DNA of 64,000 nt from JAYPWI01 sp964629575. GTDB lineage: Bacteria > Actinomycetota > Acidimicrobiia > Acidimicrobiales > Poriferisodalaceae. Every line of letters begins with the position of its first letter. The first letter of the stretch is position 1. The stretch is from NCBI GenBank assembly GCA_964629575.1, contig CAZVUM010000020.1, positions 4,995 through 68,994 on the forward strand. Direction: 5' to 3'. A program made the translations under genes and the position numbers. Below the pieces are notes generated by a model, which was not told where the DNA came from, did no database searches, and saw only the letters and a program-made list of their open reading frames with translations. Positions 1-7,698 of the stretch are shown here, one piece after another.

Positions 1-337
1 CCAGGCCGTGTTCAAGCATGCGATCCTCGTGATGGAGGCGTCGGCCCGCCATTCACTCAAGATGGCCGGGCTCGAACCAGACGATGTCGACCTGGTCGTT
101 CCCCACCAGGCCAATGTCCGCATCGTCGAAGCATCCTGCAGGCGACTCGGGATCCCCTACGACAAGACCGCCATGGTGATCCATCGCACCGGCAACACCT
201 CATCGGCGTCGATTCCGCTCGCCCTCGAGGATGCCGTCGAGAGCGGACGGGTGTCCGAGGGCGACAACGTCCTGATGGTGGGGTTCGGCGCAGGGATGAG
301 CTCGGCCTCGACGCTGATCCGTTGGGGCGGTCAGTGA
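1..337 (+). CDS. fabH: 3-oxoacyl-ACP synthase III, C-terminal part
   Basis: This is the C-terminal third (about 111 residues) of a beta-ketoacyl-ACP synthase III; the gene begins before the window. The enzyme condenses an acyl-CoA starter with malonyl-ACP to open type II fatty-acid synthesis. Two parts of the thiolase-fold active site are visible: the His of the VPHQAN segment and the Asn of GNTSSAS. The upstream catalytic Cys is outside the window. The stop overlaps the GTG start of fabG, so the two are translationally coupled in a fabH-fabG-acpP-fabF group. Short- versus branched-chain starter preference cannot be judged from this fragment. Confidence 0.93.
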   Translation, partial: QAVFKHAILVMEASARHSLKMAGLEPDDVDLVVPHQANVRIVEASCRRLGIPYDKTAMVIHRTGNTSSASIPLALEDAVESGRVSEGDNVLMVGFGAGMSSASTLIRWGGQ

Positions 338-1059
338 CCGAGGACGCATCTGGGCAACGCACCGTCCTGGTGACGGGCGGCAACCGTGGTATCGGTCTCG
401 CGACAGCCCGTCGGTTCGCGGATCTGGGTCACCGGGTCGCCGTCACGTCTCGCTCGGGAGGCGTCCCAGACGACCGTCTCCTCGGCATCACGTGCGATCA
501 ATCCGACGGTGAAGCCGTCGATGCAGCGTTCGAGCAGATCACCGGCGAGCTCGGCGCCGTGGAGATCCTCGTGGCCAACGCCGGCATCACGCGCGACCAG
601 CTTCTCCTGCGGATGACCGACGACGATTTCGCAGATGTCGTCGACACCAACCTGGTCGGCTCGTACCGCATGGCCAAACGAGCGTCGCGGGCGATGTTGC
701 GAGCCCGCTGGGGCCGGCTGATCTTCGTGTCGTCGGTCGTGGGTCTCAGCGGCCAGGCCGGCCAGGTGAACTACGCCGCAAGCAAAGCCGGCCTCGTCGG
801 CATGGCACGATCGCTCGCTCGCGAACTCGGTTCGCGCTCGATCACCTCCAACGTCGTGGCTCCTGGGCCTGTTGCGACCGACATGCTCGACGAACTCACC
901 GACGACCAGAGGTCCGCCATCACCGATGCCGTGCCTCTGGGCCGTGTCGCCGAGGCGGACGAGATCGCAGCCGCCATCGCCTTCATCGCCTCCGAACAGG
1001 CCGCCTACATCACCGGCGCCGTCATCCCCGTCGACGGAGGCCTGGGGATGGGGCACTGA
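334..1059 (+). CDS. fabG: 3-oxoacyl-ACP reductase (SDR family)
   Basis: A 241-residue short-chain dehydrogenase that reduces 3-oxoacyl-ACP with NADPH. Visible marks are the TGGNRGIG nucleotide-binding loop near residues 14-21, NAG in the middle, the catalytic Ser of SSVVG, and the YAASK Tyr/Lys pair. GTG at 334 is chosen because it overlaps the fabH stop (GTGA); a TTG at 322 is also in frame but would add only four residues inside fabH. Its place between fabH and acpP supports FabG over a generic SDR. No second copy of the pathway enzyme is needed to explain the context, although SDR substrate calls are always partly inferential. Confidence 0.92.
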   Translation: MTEDASGQRTVLVTGGNRGIGLATARRFADLGHRVAVTSRSGGVPDDRLLGITCDQSDGEAVDAAFEQITGELGAVEILVANAGITRDQLLLRMTDDDFADVVDTNLVGSYRMAKRASRAMLRARWGRLIFVSSVVGLSGQAGQVNYAASKAGLVGMARSLARELGSRSITSNVVAPGPVATDMLDELTDDQRSAITDAVPLGRVAEADEIAAAIAFIASEQAAYITGAVIPVDGGLGMGH

Positions 1060-1071
1060 CCGTCGCGCCCC

Positions 1072-1077
1072 TAGACT
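1072..1077 (+). promoter_or_regulatory. Candidate -10 hexamer for acpP-fabF
   Basis: TAGACT lies in the 106-nt gap between fabG and acpP and would give a leader of roughly 80 nt. No convincing -35 hexamer was found. A separate promoter for the highly expressed carrier protein is plausible but only inferred. Confidence 0.3.
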
Positions 1078-1165
1078 GCACCACTCGATCCTTCGATCCA
1101 CCACCCCACCGACTACCAGATCTCTCGTACACCGAATCTCTCGAGAACAGAGAAGGGAAGCCCAA

Positions 1166-1399
1166 ATGTCCGACACGCTCGATCGTTTCCGCAAGTGCGC
1201 CGTCGAGGTGCTCTCGGTCGATGAGGCCGCCGTCATCCCCGATGCGAGCTTCGCCGACGATCTCGACGCCGACAGCCTCGACCTCGTCGAGCTCGTGATG
1301 GCGCTCGAGGAAGAGTTCGACATCAGCGTCGAGGAAGAAGAGCTCGAGGGGGTCGCCAAGGTCTCCGACGCGGTGGCCTTGGTCGACTCGAAGCTGTGA
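1166..1399 (+). CDS. acpP: Acyl carrier protein
   Basis: A 77-residue, strongly acidic protein of the usual ACP length. The DADSLDLVEL segment carries the Ser (residue 37) that receives 4'-phosphopantetheine. It shuttles the growing acyl chain between the Fab enzymes. The ATG at 1166 is fixed by a clear Shine-Dalgarno (AGAAGGGA, 1151-1158), one of the few strong ones in the window. The stop overlaps the GTG of fabF, so the synthase is coupled to its carrier. Confidence 0.96.
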   Translation: MSDTLDRFRKCAVEVLSVDEAAVIPDASFADDLDADSLDLVELVMALEEEFDISVEEEELEGVAKVSDAVALVDSKL

Positions 1400-2571
1400 C
1401 CGACGGGCGGCGGGTCGCCGTCGTCGGCATCGGCGTCGTGTCCTGCGCTGGCACGGGGCTTGAGGCCTACTGGGAAGGCCTCAACTCGGAGCCGCCGGAG
1501 GGCGAGCGCCGCGTTCACGACTTCGACCCCAACAACTGGTATCCCAACCCCAAAGCAGCGCGCCGCGCCGACCGGAGTCAGCAATTCGCGATGGCCTCCG
1601 CGCTCATGGCGATGGAAGACGCAGGCGAGCTGACAAGCGATCCGGGACGCAACGGAGTGATCTACGCCACCGGCGTCGGCGGACTCGCCACCTTCGAAGT
1701 CCAGGTTCAGGTCTGGATGGAGAAGGGTGCGCGGCGGGTCAGCCCGTTCATGGTTCCGATGATGATGCCCAACGCGCCGGGCGCGTCGATCTCGATGCAA
1801 TTCGGGCTGCAGGGACCCAACGAGACGGTGACGACGGCGTGTGCCGCCTCCACTCACTCGATCGGAAACGCGGCCCGGCTCATTCAAACCGGCCGATGCG
1901 ATGCGGTCGTGACAGGCGGCACCGAAGCTGTGATGACGCCCGTCGGAATGGCGGGGTTCGGCAACATGACCGCGCTGTCGTCGAGCGGCGTGTCGATGCC
2001 CTTCGACAAGGACCGGGACGGCTTCATGATGACCGAGGGCAGCGCGACCCTCGTTCTCGAGGAATGGGAGTCCGCAGAGGCCCGCGGCGCCCACATCTAC
2101 GGCGAGATCCTCGGATCGGCCTCCAATGCGGATGCCCATCACATCACGGCGCCGTCCCCCGGCGGCGAAGGTGCCGTCCGTTGCATGCAGCTGGCCATGG
2201 AGGACGCAGGGCTCACTCCTGCCGACATCGCCCACATCAACGCACACGGGACCTCGACGCCTCTCAACGACGCCGCAGAGGCGATCGCCATCGAGAAGGT
2301 GTTCGGTACCTCTGGCCCGCTCATCACCTCCACCAAGGGCGTGACGGGACACGGGCTCGGCGCGGCGGGCGCACTCGAGGCCACGGCGATCCTGCTGGCC
2401 ATGAAGCACCGCAAGGTCCCACCGACGGCGGGCTACACGACACCCGATCCCGAGCTCCCAGCCATCAACCTGGTTGTCGGCGAAGCTGCGGATTGGGAGC
2501 CAGGACCCTCCATCTCGAACAGCTTCGGCTTCGGAGGCCACAACGGCTGTCTGGTGATCGGCCCGGCCTGA
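1396..2571 (+). CDS. fabF: 3-oxoacyl-ACP synthase II
   Basis: A 391-residue beta-ketoacyl-ACP synthase that elongates acyl-ACP with malonyl-ACP. The catalytic triad of the KAS I/II family is complete: Cys149 in TACAAST, His284 in NAHGTST and His319 in KGVTGHG, with Lys314 before the last. It starts at a GTG that overlaps the acpP stop by four bases. It closes the + strand group and faces azlD convergently with a nine-base gap. KAS II (FabF) is favoured over a polyketide KS because of the neighbouring fabH, fabG, acpP and fabZ. Confidence 0.93.
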   Translation: MTDGRRVAVVGIGVVSCAGTGLEAYWEGLNSEPPEGERRVHDFDPNNWYPNPKAARRADRSQQFAMASALMAMEDAGELTSDPGRNGVIYATGVGGLATFEVQVQVWMEKGARRVSPFMVPMMMPNAPGASISMQFGLQGPNETVTTACAASTHSIGNAARLIQTGRCDAVVTGGTEAVMTPVGMAGFGNMTALSSSGVSMPFDKDRDGFMMTEGSATLVLEEWESAEARGAHIYGEILGSASNADAHHITAPSPGGEGAVRCMQLAMEDAGLTPADIAHINAHGTSTPLNDAAEAIAIEKVFGTSGPLITSTKGVTGHGLGAAGALEATAILLAMKHRKVPPTAGYTTPDPELPAINLVVGEAADWEPGPSISNSFGFGGHNGCLVIGPA

Positions 2572-2580
2572 TCGCACGGG

Positions 2581-2883
2581 TCAGGCGAGAGCCCTGACCG
2601 CCGCGGTCACCCCAGCCGCCAGAAGCACCACCACCACGAACGGCGCCTTGCGCCACGCCGCCAGCGCGCCGACACCGACACCGACCAGGCGCGCGTCCAG
2701 AACGAGGCGCTCGCCGCCATCGAGCGTCCAGACCAGGATCAGCGCTGTCAGCAGCGCAGGCGGCAGCAACAACAGCACCGATTGGGCCCGTTCGCTGTCG
2801 GTGAACCGCAACCCGAGGAGTGCGCCCCCGGCCTTGAAGGCGTAGGCGCCCGCACCGATGACGAGCAGAATCGCCCAGCTCAT
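2581..2883 (-). CDS. azlD: AzlD-type branched-chain amino acid export subunit
   Basis: A 100-residue, very hydrophobic protein with about four membrane segments, the size of the AzlD family. AzlD works with AzlC as the small subunit of a branched-chain amino-acid exporter of the LIV-E family. The ATG at 2883 overlaps the azlC stop (ATGA), which fixes the start and shows coupling. Function comes from the pair and the family; the exported substrate is not visible in the sequence. Confidence 0.85.
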   Translation of the reverse strand: MSWAILLVIGAGAYAFKAGGALLGLRFTDSERAQSVLLLLPPALLTALILVWTLDGGERLVLDARLVGVGVGALAAWRKAPFVVVVLLAAGVTAAVRALA

Positions 2884-3557
2884 GGCGTCGCGCCCTCCTG
2901 CGGGCCCCTGCGCATCACCAGCCACCCGGCTACCGAGCCCACCACGGCCAACAGCACAGGTGCGCCGGCCGGAGTGAGGGGCACCGCGATCACAGCGATC
3001 GTGCCACCGACGAGCGCCGCGACGAGGCCAGGGCGCTCGCTCACGTGTGGCAGCACGAACGTGATGAACCCGGCGGGAAACGCTGCGTCCAGCCCCCAGG
3101 CTTCTGGGTCGCCGATGGCTTCGCCGGTCAGAGCCCCGAGAAGCGTTCCCAGATTCCAGAACACATACACCGCGAGCCCAGTGACGTAGAACGACTCGCG
3201 CGCGGCCTTCTCGTCGGTCTCGGCCAAGGCCATGGCCGTCGACTCGTCGATGACGATCTGGGCAGCGACGAGCCGACCGACGACGCGCTGCGGGAGAAGA
3301 CGCCCGATGGTCAGTGCGTATGCGCCGTTGCGGGCCGCGAGAAGAAGAGCGGTACCGATGGCCGAAGCTGCCGCTCCGCCGGCTCCGATGACGCCGACCG
3401 CGGCGAACTGCGAGGCTCCTGTGAACACGAGGAGCGACATGGCGCACGCCTGAGCGACGGTGAGACCGCTCGTCGTCGCCAGCACCCCGAATGTGACGCC
3501 GAAGATTCCGACCGCCGTGCCCAGGACGACGCTGTCACGTCGGTGGCCGGTGATCAC
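2880..3557 (-). CDS. azlC: AzlC-type branched-chain amino acid export permease
   Basis: A 225-residue integral membrane protein with the LVFTGASQFAA segment characteristic of AzlC near residues 43-53 and several further hydrophobic stretches. It is the large subunit of the AzlCD exporter. It starts at GTG 3557, overlapping the fabZ stop (GTGA), and its own stop overlaps azlD. So fabZ-azlC-azlD form one coupled - strand unit, which is an odd pairing of lipid synthesis with amino-acid export; branched-chain amino acids do feed branched fatty-acid starters, but a functional link is speculative. Confidence 0.87.
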   Translation of the reverse strand: MITGHRRDSVVLGTAVGIFGVTFGVLATTSGLTVAQACAMSLLVFTGASQFAAVGVIGAGGAAASAIGTALLLAARNGAYALTIGRLLPQRVVGRLVAAQIVIDESTAMALAETDEKAARESFYVTGLAVYVFWNLGTLLGALTGEAIGDPEAWGLDAAFPAGFITFVLPHVSERPGLVAALVGGTIAVIAVPLTPAGAPVLLAVVGSVAGWLVMRRGPQEGATP

Positions 3558-3994
3558 ACCTGATCGGCGTCGACGATCACGAACAGCATGTCTGCGGAGC
3601 AGGCGACCTCGCCGTCAACGGTTGCGACGCCCGAACCCTTCCCCGCGCGAGCGCTCATGCGCCCGAGCGTGGCTTCGAGGCGCAGAACATCGCCGGGAAG
3701 GACCTGGCGGCGAAAGCGCGCCTTGTCGATGCCGCCGAACATCGGCAGCTTGCCGTCGAATCCCTCCGCGCTCAATGCGGCAATACCCGCGGTTTGGGCC
3801 AGCGCCTCCACCATCAGCACGCCCGGAAGGGTGGGGCGCCCGGGGAAGTGCCCCTCGAAGAAGGCCTCCTCCCCCGTGAGGTGCCATTCGGCCGTGCAGG
3901 AGACTCCTGGGTCGAGCTCGACGACGCGGGTCACGAACAGGAACGGTGGCCGGTGGGCGATGAGATCGGTCGGGTCGGGAAGGTCGATCGCCAT
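3554..3994 (-). CDS. fabZ: 3-hydroxyacyl-ACP dehydratase
   Basis: A 146-residue hot-dog-fold dehydratase that converts 3-hydroxyacyl-ACP to trans-2-enoyl-ACP. The FabZ signature GHFPGRPTLPGVLMVEALAQ holds the catalytic His49 and Glu63. ATG 3994 is preferred; an in-frame GTG at 4003 would overlap the upstream peroxiredoxin by eight bases and add three residues. It lies close to the fabH-fabG-acpP-fabF group but on the other strand, so the elongation cycle here lacks only the enoyl reductase. Confidence 0.92.
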   Translation of the reverse strand: MAIDLPDPTDLIAHRPPFLFVTRVVELDPGVSCTAEWHLTGEEAFFEGHFPGRPTLPGVLMVEALAQTAGIAALSAEGFDGKLPMFGGIDKARFRRQVLPGDVLRLEATLGRMSARAGKGSGVATVDGEVACSADMLFVIVDADQV

Positions 3995-3995
3995 T

Positions 3996-4448
3996 TCAGC
4001 CACCCAGCGCTTCGAGCAGCTTCTGTGGCGTGGCCTTCGGCGAGATCTTCGGCCAGGCCTGCTCGACCCTGCCCGTCTGGGAGATGAGAAACGCCGAGCG
4101 GATGACGCCCTCGTACTCGCGCCCGTAGAGCTTCTTGGGGCCCCATGCCCCGTACTTCTCGGCCACGACGTGCTCGGGATCGCTGAGCAGCGGGAAGCCG
4201 AACTCGTGCTTGTCGTCCCACTTCAGCTGGGCGGCCGGCTCGTCGGGGCTGACCCCGAGGATCTGAACGTCGCCGACCTCGTCACCGATGTCACGCAACC
4301 CGCACGCCTGGGTCGTGCAGCCGCCCGTGTTGGCCTTCGGGTAGAAGAACACCAGCACGCGACGACCCTTGTAGTCCGTCAATCGACGCTTGTCCCCGTG
4401 CTGGTCGACGAGGGTGAACGCGGGGGCCCGATCTCCTGTGGCAACCAT
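3996..4448 (-). CDS. bcp: Thioredoxin-dependent peroxiredoxin (BCP/PrxQ type)
   Basis: A 150-residue peroxiredoxin of the atypical BCP/PrxQ group. The peroxidatic Cys44 and resolving Cys49 form the C-x4-C pair typical of the group. The usual TPGCT is NTGGCT here: the Pro-Gly before the Cys is Gly-Gly, with the Thr two residues upstream, a modest departure in the active-site loop. It reduces peroxides with thioredoxin in the cytosol. It heads the unit that continues into fabZ-azlCD and has a leaderless-type promoter six bases before its ATG. Confidence 0.9.
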   Translation of the reverse strand: MVATGDRAPAFTLVDQHGDKRRLTDYKGRRVLVFFYPKANTGGCTTQACGLRDIGDEVGDVQILGVSPDEPAAQLKWDDKHEFGFPLLSDPEHVVAEKYGAWGPKKLYGREYEGVIRSAFLISQTGRVEQAWPKISPKATPQKLLEALGG

Positions 4449-4454
4449 GGGGCG

Positions 4455-4460
4455 AGACTA
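4455..4460 (-). promoter_or_regulatory. Leaderless-type -10 (TAGTCT) for the peroxiredoxin
   Basis: TAGTCT on the - strand is followed by six bases and then the ATG at 4448. No Shine-Dalgarno is present. Spacing predicts that transcription begins at or next to the start codon. Confidence 0.5.
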
Positions 4461-4498
4461 GCGACCGGCCTCGGTTGGATCCCCACTCGCACTGCTCC

Positions 4499-4849
4499 TC
4501 AGCGGAACGTGATCCGCTCGAATGCGGCGACCGCGTCGATCTCCTCCTGGGTGAGGGTGCCGCTCATCGCTGGCATCTGACCCTTGCCACTCTGGATGAT
4601 CGCGATGTGTTCGTCGAAGGTCATGCGGTCGCCGATTCCGACGAGGGATGGACCGACGTTGCCCTTGCCGTTTCGTCCGTGGCACTGCGAACACGTGTCG
4701 TCGTAGACCTCGCCGCCCAGCTGCAGCATCTCCGGCGGGTAGTCCTCGTCGAGTGGCGGGAGACCGGCTGCGTCACCGCCGCACGATGCCAGCGCCCACG
4801 CGACGCAGCCGGCGACCGCGATCCCGACGGATCGCCTCCACCCGCTCAT
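4499..4849 (-). CDS. Lipoprotein c-type cytochrome
   Basis: A 116-residue exported protein with an N-terminal hydrophobic stretch ending in a lipobox-like LASC (Cys23), then a single CSQCH haem-binding motif at residues 53-57 and a candidate distal Met in the GQMPAMSG region. It should be a membrane-anchored, haem c electron carrier outside the cytoplasmic membrane. The ATG overlaps the stop of the next gene upstream (ATGA). Small class I cytochromes of this sort often serve alternative electron chains; the partner is not visible here. Confidence 0.85.
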   Translation of the reverse strand: MSGWRRSVGIAVAGCVAWALASCGGDAAGLPPLDEDYPPEMLQLGGEVYDDTCSQCHGRNGKGNVGPSLVGIGDRMTFDEHIAIIQSGKGQMPAMSGTLTQEEIDAVAAFERITFR

Positions 4850-5205
4850 CGAATGAACTGCCGCTCGCCGCCGACCCCGCTGTACTTCGTCGGCACCTCC
4901 GACCAGCGGCGGCTCATCCAGTCGCGATCACGGATGTGTGCGTGGAAATGCTCCGGGATCTGGCGCATCGTGCGGTCGATCGACGCACTCCCTGGCCCGA
5001 ACCGCTCGTCACCGGCCTCGGTGAGACGAGCCATCATGTGTTCGATCTCGGCATCGGACGGCTCGGTCCCGTGGCTCTTCCACACCACCATGGGCGTCGA
5101 GCAGGCCTCACAATCGGCCACCCAGCACACGTCGTCCTCGTGGTACCAGTGGGTGAAGCGCGCCGCTTCACACAGCTCGCAATCGTCGACGTGATGCCCG
5201 GACAC
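4846..5205 (-). CDS. Conserved Cys/His-rich protein of unknown function
   Basis: About 119 residues from GTG 5205. Two CxxC pairs stand out near the N-terminus (CELC and CEAC) with CWVAD between them, followed by PMVVWKSHG and, near the C-terminus, a HFHAH motif, so a metal site is likely. From memory, similar small proteins occur across Actinobacteria and some resemble HIT-fold proteins, but I cannot confirm a family. It is coupled to the cytochrome c gene by a 4-base overlap. The start is uncertain: there is no Shine-Dalgarno, and the gene runs divergently from the M20 gene, whose ATG is 25 bases away. Confidence 0.7.
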   Translation of the reverse strand: MSGHHVDDCELCEAARFTHWYHEDDVCWVADCEACSTPMVVWKSHGTEPSDAEIEHMMARLTEAGDERFGPGSASIDRTMRQIPEHFHAHIRDRDWMSRRWSEVPTKYSGVGGERQFIR

Positions 5206-5229
5206 CGGGTGCAGGGTACCGTCGCCCTC

Positions 5230-6423
5230 ATGGTCAGTCAGGTCGCGCCCGACGAGCTCCTGGGCCTCATGGTCGACCTCCGCCGCGAGCTCCACCACCA
5301 CCCCGAGCTCGGACTCGAACTTCCCCGCACCCAGGCTGCCGTCCTCGCTCGCTTGGAGGGCATCGAAGGGCTCGAGGTGCGAGTCGGAGAGGCCACCACC
5401 TCGATCGTCGCCGACCTCTGCACCGGCGACGGGCCCACGCTTCTGCTGCGCGGCGACATGGACGCCCTGCCCATGAGCGAGGACACCGGCGTCGACTTCG
5501 CCAGCGAAGTGGACGGCCGAATGCATGCGTGCGGACACGACGCCCACACCTCGATGCTCGTCGGCGCGGCACACGCGCTCGCTGTGCGTCGAGACGAGTT
5601 CTCCGGAACGGTCCGCTTCATGTTTCAACCCGGCGAGGAGGGTCACGCCGGCGCCGCTGTGATGATCGACGAAGGGGTTCTCGACGGGGTCGACGCCGCG
5701 TTCGCGCTCCACGTCACCCCCAACCTGCCAACGGGTTGGGTCGCCTCGAGGGCAGGAGCAATGCTGGCATCGGCGGACGCGTTCACCGTCGTGGTCGAGG
5801 GCAAGGGCGGGCACGCGTCGATGCCCCACCACGCCGTCGACCCGATCACGGTGGCGGCAGAGATCGTCCTGGGCCTCCAGACGATGGTGACGCGCACGAT
5901 CGACGTGTTCGATCCAGCCGTGATCACGATCGCTCGGATCGCCGCGGGCACCACGTCCAACGTGATCCCTGCGACCGCCGAGATGGAAGGGACGCTGCGG
6001 GCGGTGAGCGAGGCGTCACGCTCCAGCGCGATGACCGGCATCCAGACAGTGGCCGAAGGCATCGCGGCAGCGCACGGGGCCAGCGCACGAGTGGAGATCG
6101 ATGCGGGGTACCCGGTCACCATCAACCACGGCGGTTTCGCCACTTTCGCCGCCGAGGTCATCGGTTCCGTCGACTCGGTCGACGCCTACGTCGAGGCACC
6201 GGCCCCGGTGATGGGCGCCGAGGACTTCAGCTACGTGCTTCAGAACGTGCCGGGCTCGATGGCGTTCATCGGCGTCTGCCCACCCGAGATGGACTTCAGC
6301 ACGGCGCCCGCCTGCCATTCCAACAAGATGACGCTGCACGAGCCCGCGATGGCCATCGGCGTCGACATCCACACCGCCGTCGCGCTCGCCTTCTTCTCGG
6401 ACCCAGCGGCCGCAACGGGCTAG
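5230..6423 (+). CDS. M20 family amidohydrolase / aminoacylase
   Basis: A 397-residue metal-dependent amidohydrolase of the M20D group, the family of hippurate hydrolase, IAA-amino-acid hydrolases and N-acyl-amino-acid deacylases. Metal ligands are visible in HACGHDAHTS (Cys101, His103), the EE pair at 136-137, His161 and a C-terminal CHSNKM; the HASMPHH segment belongs to the dimerisation/lid domain. It is a stand-alone + strand gene between two - strand units. The substrate cannot be told from sequence. ATG 5230 is chosen over upstream in-frame codons because it begins the conserved fold. Confidence 0.88.
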   Translation: MVSQVAPDELLGLMVDLRRELHHHPELGLELPRTQAAVLARLEGIEGLEVRVGEATTSIVADLCTGDGPTLLLRGDMDALPMSEDTGVDFASEVDGRMHACGHDAHTSMLVGAAHALAVRRDEFSGTVRFMFQPGEEGHAGAAVMIDEGVLDGVDAAFALHVTPNLPTGWVASRAGAMLASADAFTVVVEGKGGHASMPHHAVDPITVAAEIVLGLQTMVTRTIDVFDPAVITIARIAAGTTSNVIPATAEMEGTLRAVSEASRSSAMTGIQTVAEGIAAAHGASARVEIDAGYPVTINHGGFATFAAEVIGSVDSVDAYVEAPAPVMGAEDFSYVLQNVPGSMAFIGVCPPEMDFSTAPACHSNKMTLHEPAMAIGVDIHTAVALAFFSDPAAATG

Positions 6424-6438
6424 CCCCGCGTGCGCGAG

Positions 6439-6909
6439 CTACAGGCCCGGCTTGAAGATCATCAAGTAGAGCTGCACGAGCAGCAGAACCGTGATGATCC
6501 CACCACCGAGATCCAGCCGCTTCTGGGCCAGGTCATCGCCTGAGGCGATGGCCTTCTCGGCGGGGAAGATGATGGCGTGGAGTACGCCGTTCATGGCGAT
6601 CCAGACGATGAAGGCCGTGATGAGCCAGCCCTGGCTCATCTGCCAGACCAACTCGTCGGTGCCCGGCGACTTCGACAAACCCGCCACACCGAACCCCAGG
6701 ATGCCCGTGACGACGAGGGCGGGGGCGTAGACCCGGCGCCCGTTCGCCACGATGAAGCCCATCAGCACGCCGCGCTCGGACGCCATCGCCTTGGACTGTG
6801 CAGTGAGGAACGGGTGGACGAAGGCAGGTGCGAACGCTGCCATCGCGGAGAGGATGTGCAGCAGGAGGAACGTGTTGTAGAGGTTGTCTCCGAAAGCGGC
6901 GTATGGCAT
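6439..6909 (-). CDS. Integral membrane protein, DUF2269-like
   Basis: A 156-residue protein with four hydrophobic segments. The N-terminal LLHILSAMAAFAPAF stretch and the overall pattern fit the DUF2269 group of small membrane proteins of unknown function, in which the conserved His in the first helix suggests haem or quinone contact; that last point is inference. It lies just downstream of trpA but has its own promoter-like hexamer that overlaps the trpA stop codon. Confidence 0.75.
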   Translation of the reverse strand: MPYAAFGDNLYNTFLLLHILSAMAAFAPAFVHPFLTAQSKAMASERGVLMGFIVANGRRVYAPALVVTGILGFGVAGLSKSPGTDELVWQMSQGWLITAFIVWIAMNGVLHAIIFPAEKAIASGDDLAQKRLDLGGGIITVLLLVQLYLMIFKPGL

Positions 6910-6915
6910 GGACGG

Positions 6916-6921
6916 AACTTA
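6916..6921 (-). promoter_or_regulatory. Leaderless-type -10 (TAAGTT) before the DUF2269-like gene
   Basis: TAAGTT is followed by six bases and the ATG at 6909. Its first three bases are the TAA stop of trpA, so the promoter is built into the end of the preceding gene. Confidence 0.45.
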
Positions 6922-7698
6922 GCCCCCGTCCATCGCTCGCCGGTAAGTGGCCACGAGCTGGCCGACCCCCTCGGGGCCGTGACCGTCGACCAACTGGCGC
7001 ACCACCGCCGAGCCGATGATCACACCGTCGCTCACCTTGGTGGCCTCGATCGCTTGCTCGGGCGAGCCGATCCCGACCCCCGTGAGGACCGGCTTGTCGG
7101 TGACCGCTTTGCACCGACGCGCGATCTCGGTCGCAGTCGCCGCGAGCGCGGCCCTCTCCCCCGTCACACCGAGCAGCCCGACGGCATACACGAACCCGTG
7201 CGACGCGCCGCACAGCTCGGGCAAGCGATGGTCGGGCGTGGTCGGGGCGGCGAGCATTACGGTCTCCACTCCATGTTCGGCTGCCGCTGCTCGCCACTGT
7301 CCCGATTCGACGAGCGGGAGATCAGGAAGGATCGCTCCCGAGACGCCCGCCGCTGCCAACTGCTGGGCGAAGCGCTCGTGGCCCTCGTGGTGACAGAGGT
7401 TGTAGTACGTCATCGCAGCGAGTGGGATGCCGACGTCCAGGTCCGGAACCGCGCTGAGCACCAACGCCGGAGTCGTGCCTGCATCGAGCGCCTGCTGCGA
7501 CGCTTGTTGAATCACCGGCCCATCCATCACCGGATCACTGAAGGGAATGCCGATCTCGATCGCGTCCGCACCGGCATCGGCCGCGGCACGGATGGCGTCC
7601 TCCCAGCCGGGGAAGCCACCGGTCACATACGGCACGAGCAGCTTGGAGCCCGCGGCCAGGTTGGAGCGGAGGTGCGTTTCGAGCGAACCCGGGCTCAC
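6919..7698 (-). CDS. trpA: Tryptophan synthase alpha subunit
   Basis: A 259-residue TIM barrel that cleaves indole-3-glycerol phosphate to indole and glyceraldehyde 3-phosphate. The catalytic Glu and Asp are in EIGIPFSDP (early barrel) and ILPDLPL; GVGIGSPEQA near the C-terminus is the phosphate-binding loop. GTG 7698 overlaps the trpB stop (GTGA), giving tight coupling with its beta partner. It is the last gene of trpC-trpF-trpB-trpA. Confidence 0.96.
   Translation of the reverse strand: MSPGSLETHLRSNLAAGSKLLVPYVTGGFPGWEDAIRAAADAGADAIEIGIPFSDPVMDGPVIQQASQQALDAGTTPALVLSAVPDLDVGIPLAAMTYYNLCHHEGHERFAQQLAAAGVSGAILPDLPLVESGQWRAAAAEHGVETVMLAAPTTPDHRLPELCGASHGFVYAVGLLGVTGERAALAATATEIARRCKAVTDKPVLTGVGIGSPEQAIEATKVSDGVIIGSAVVRQLVDGHGPEGVGQLVATYRRAMDGG

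Noticed and set aside
331..2577. A 748-codon open frame on the - strand across fabG-acpP-fabF.
   Set aside because: It mirrors real + strand genes, has no family motif and is Arg/His/Gly-rich as expected for antisense of high-GC coding DNA. The same holds for long open frames opposite yyaL (35801-38086), ileS (47202-48452) and divIVA (50247-51266).
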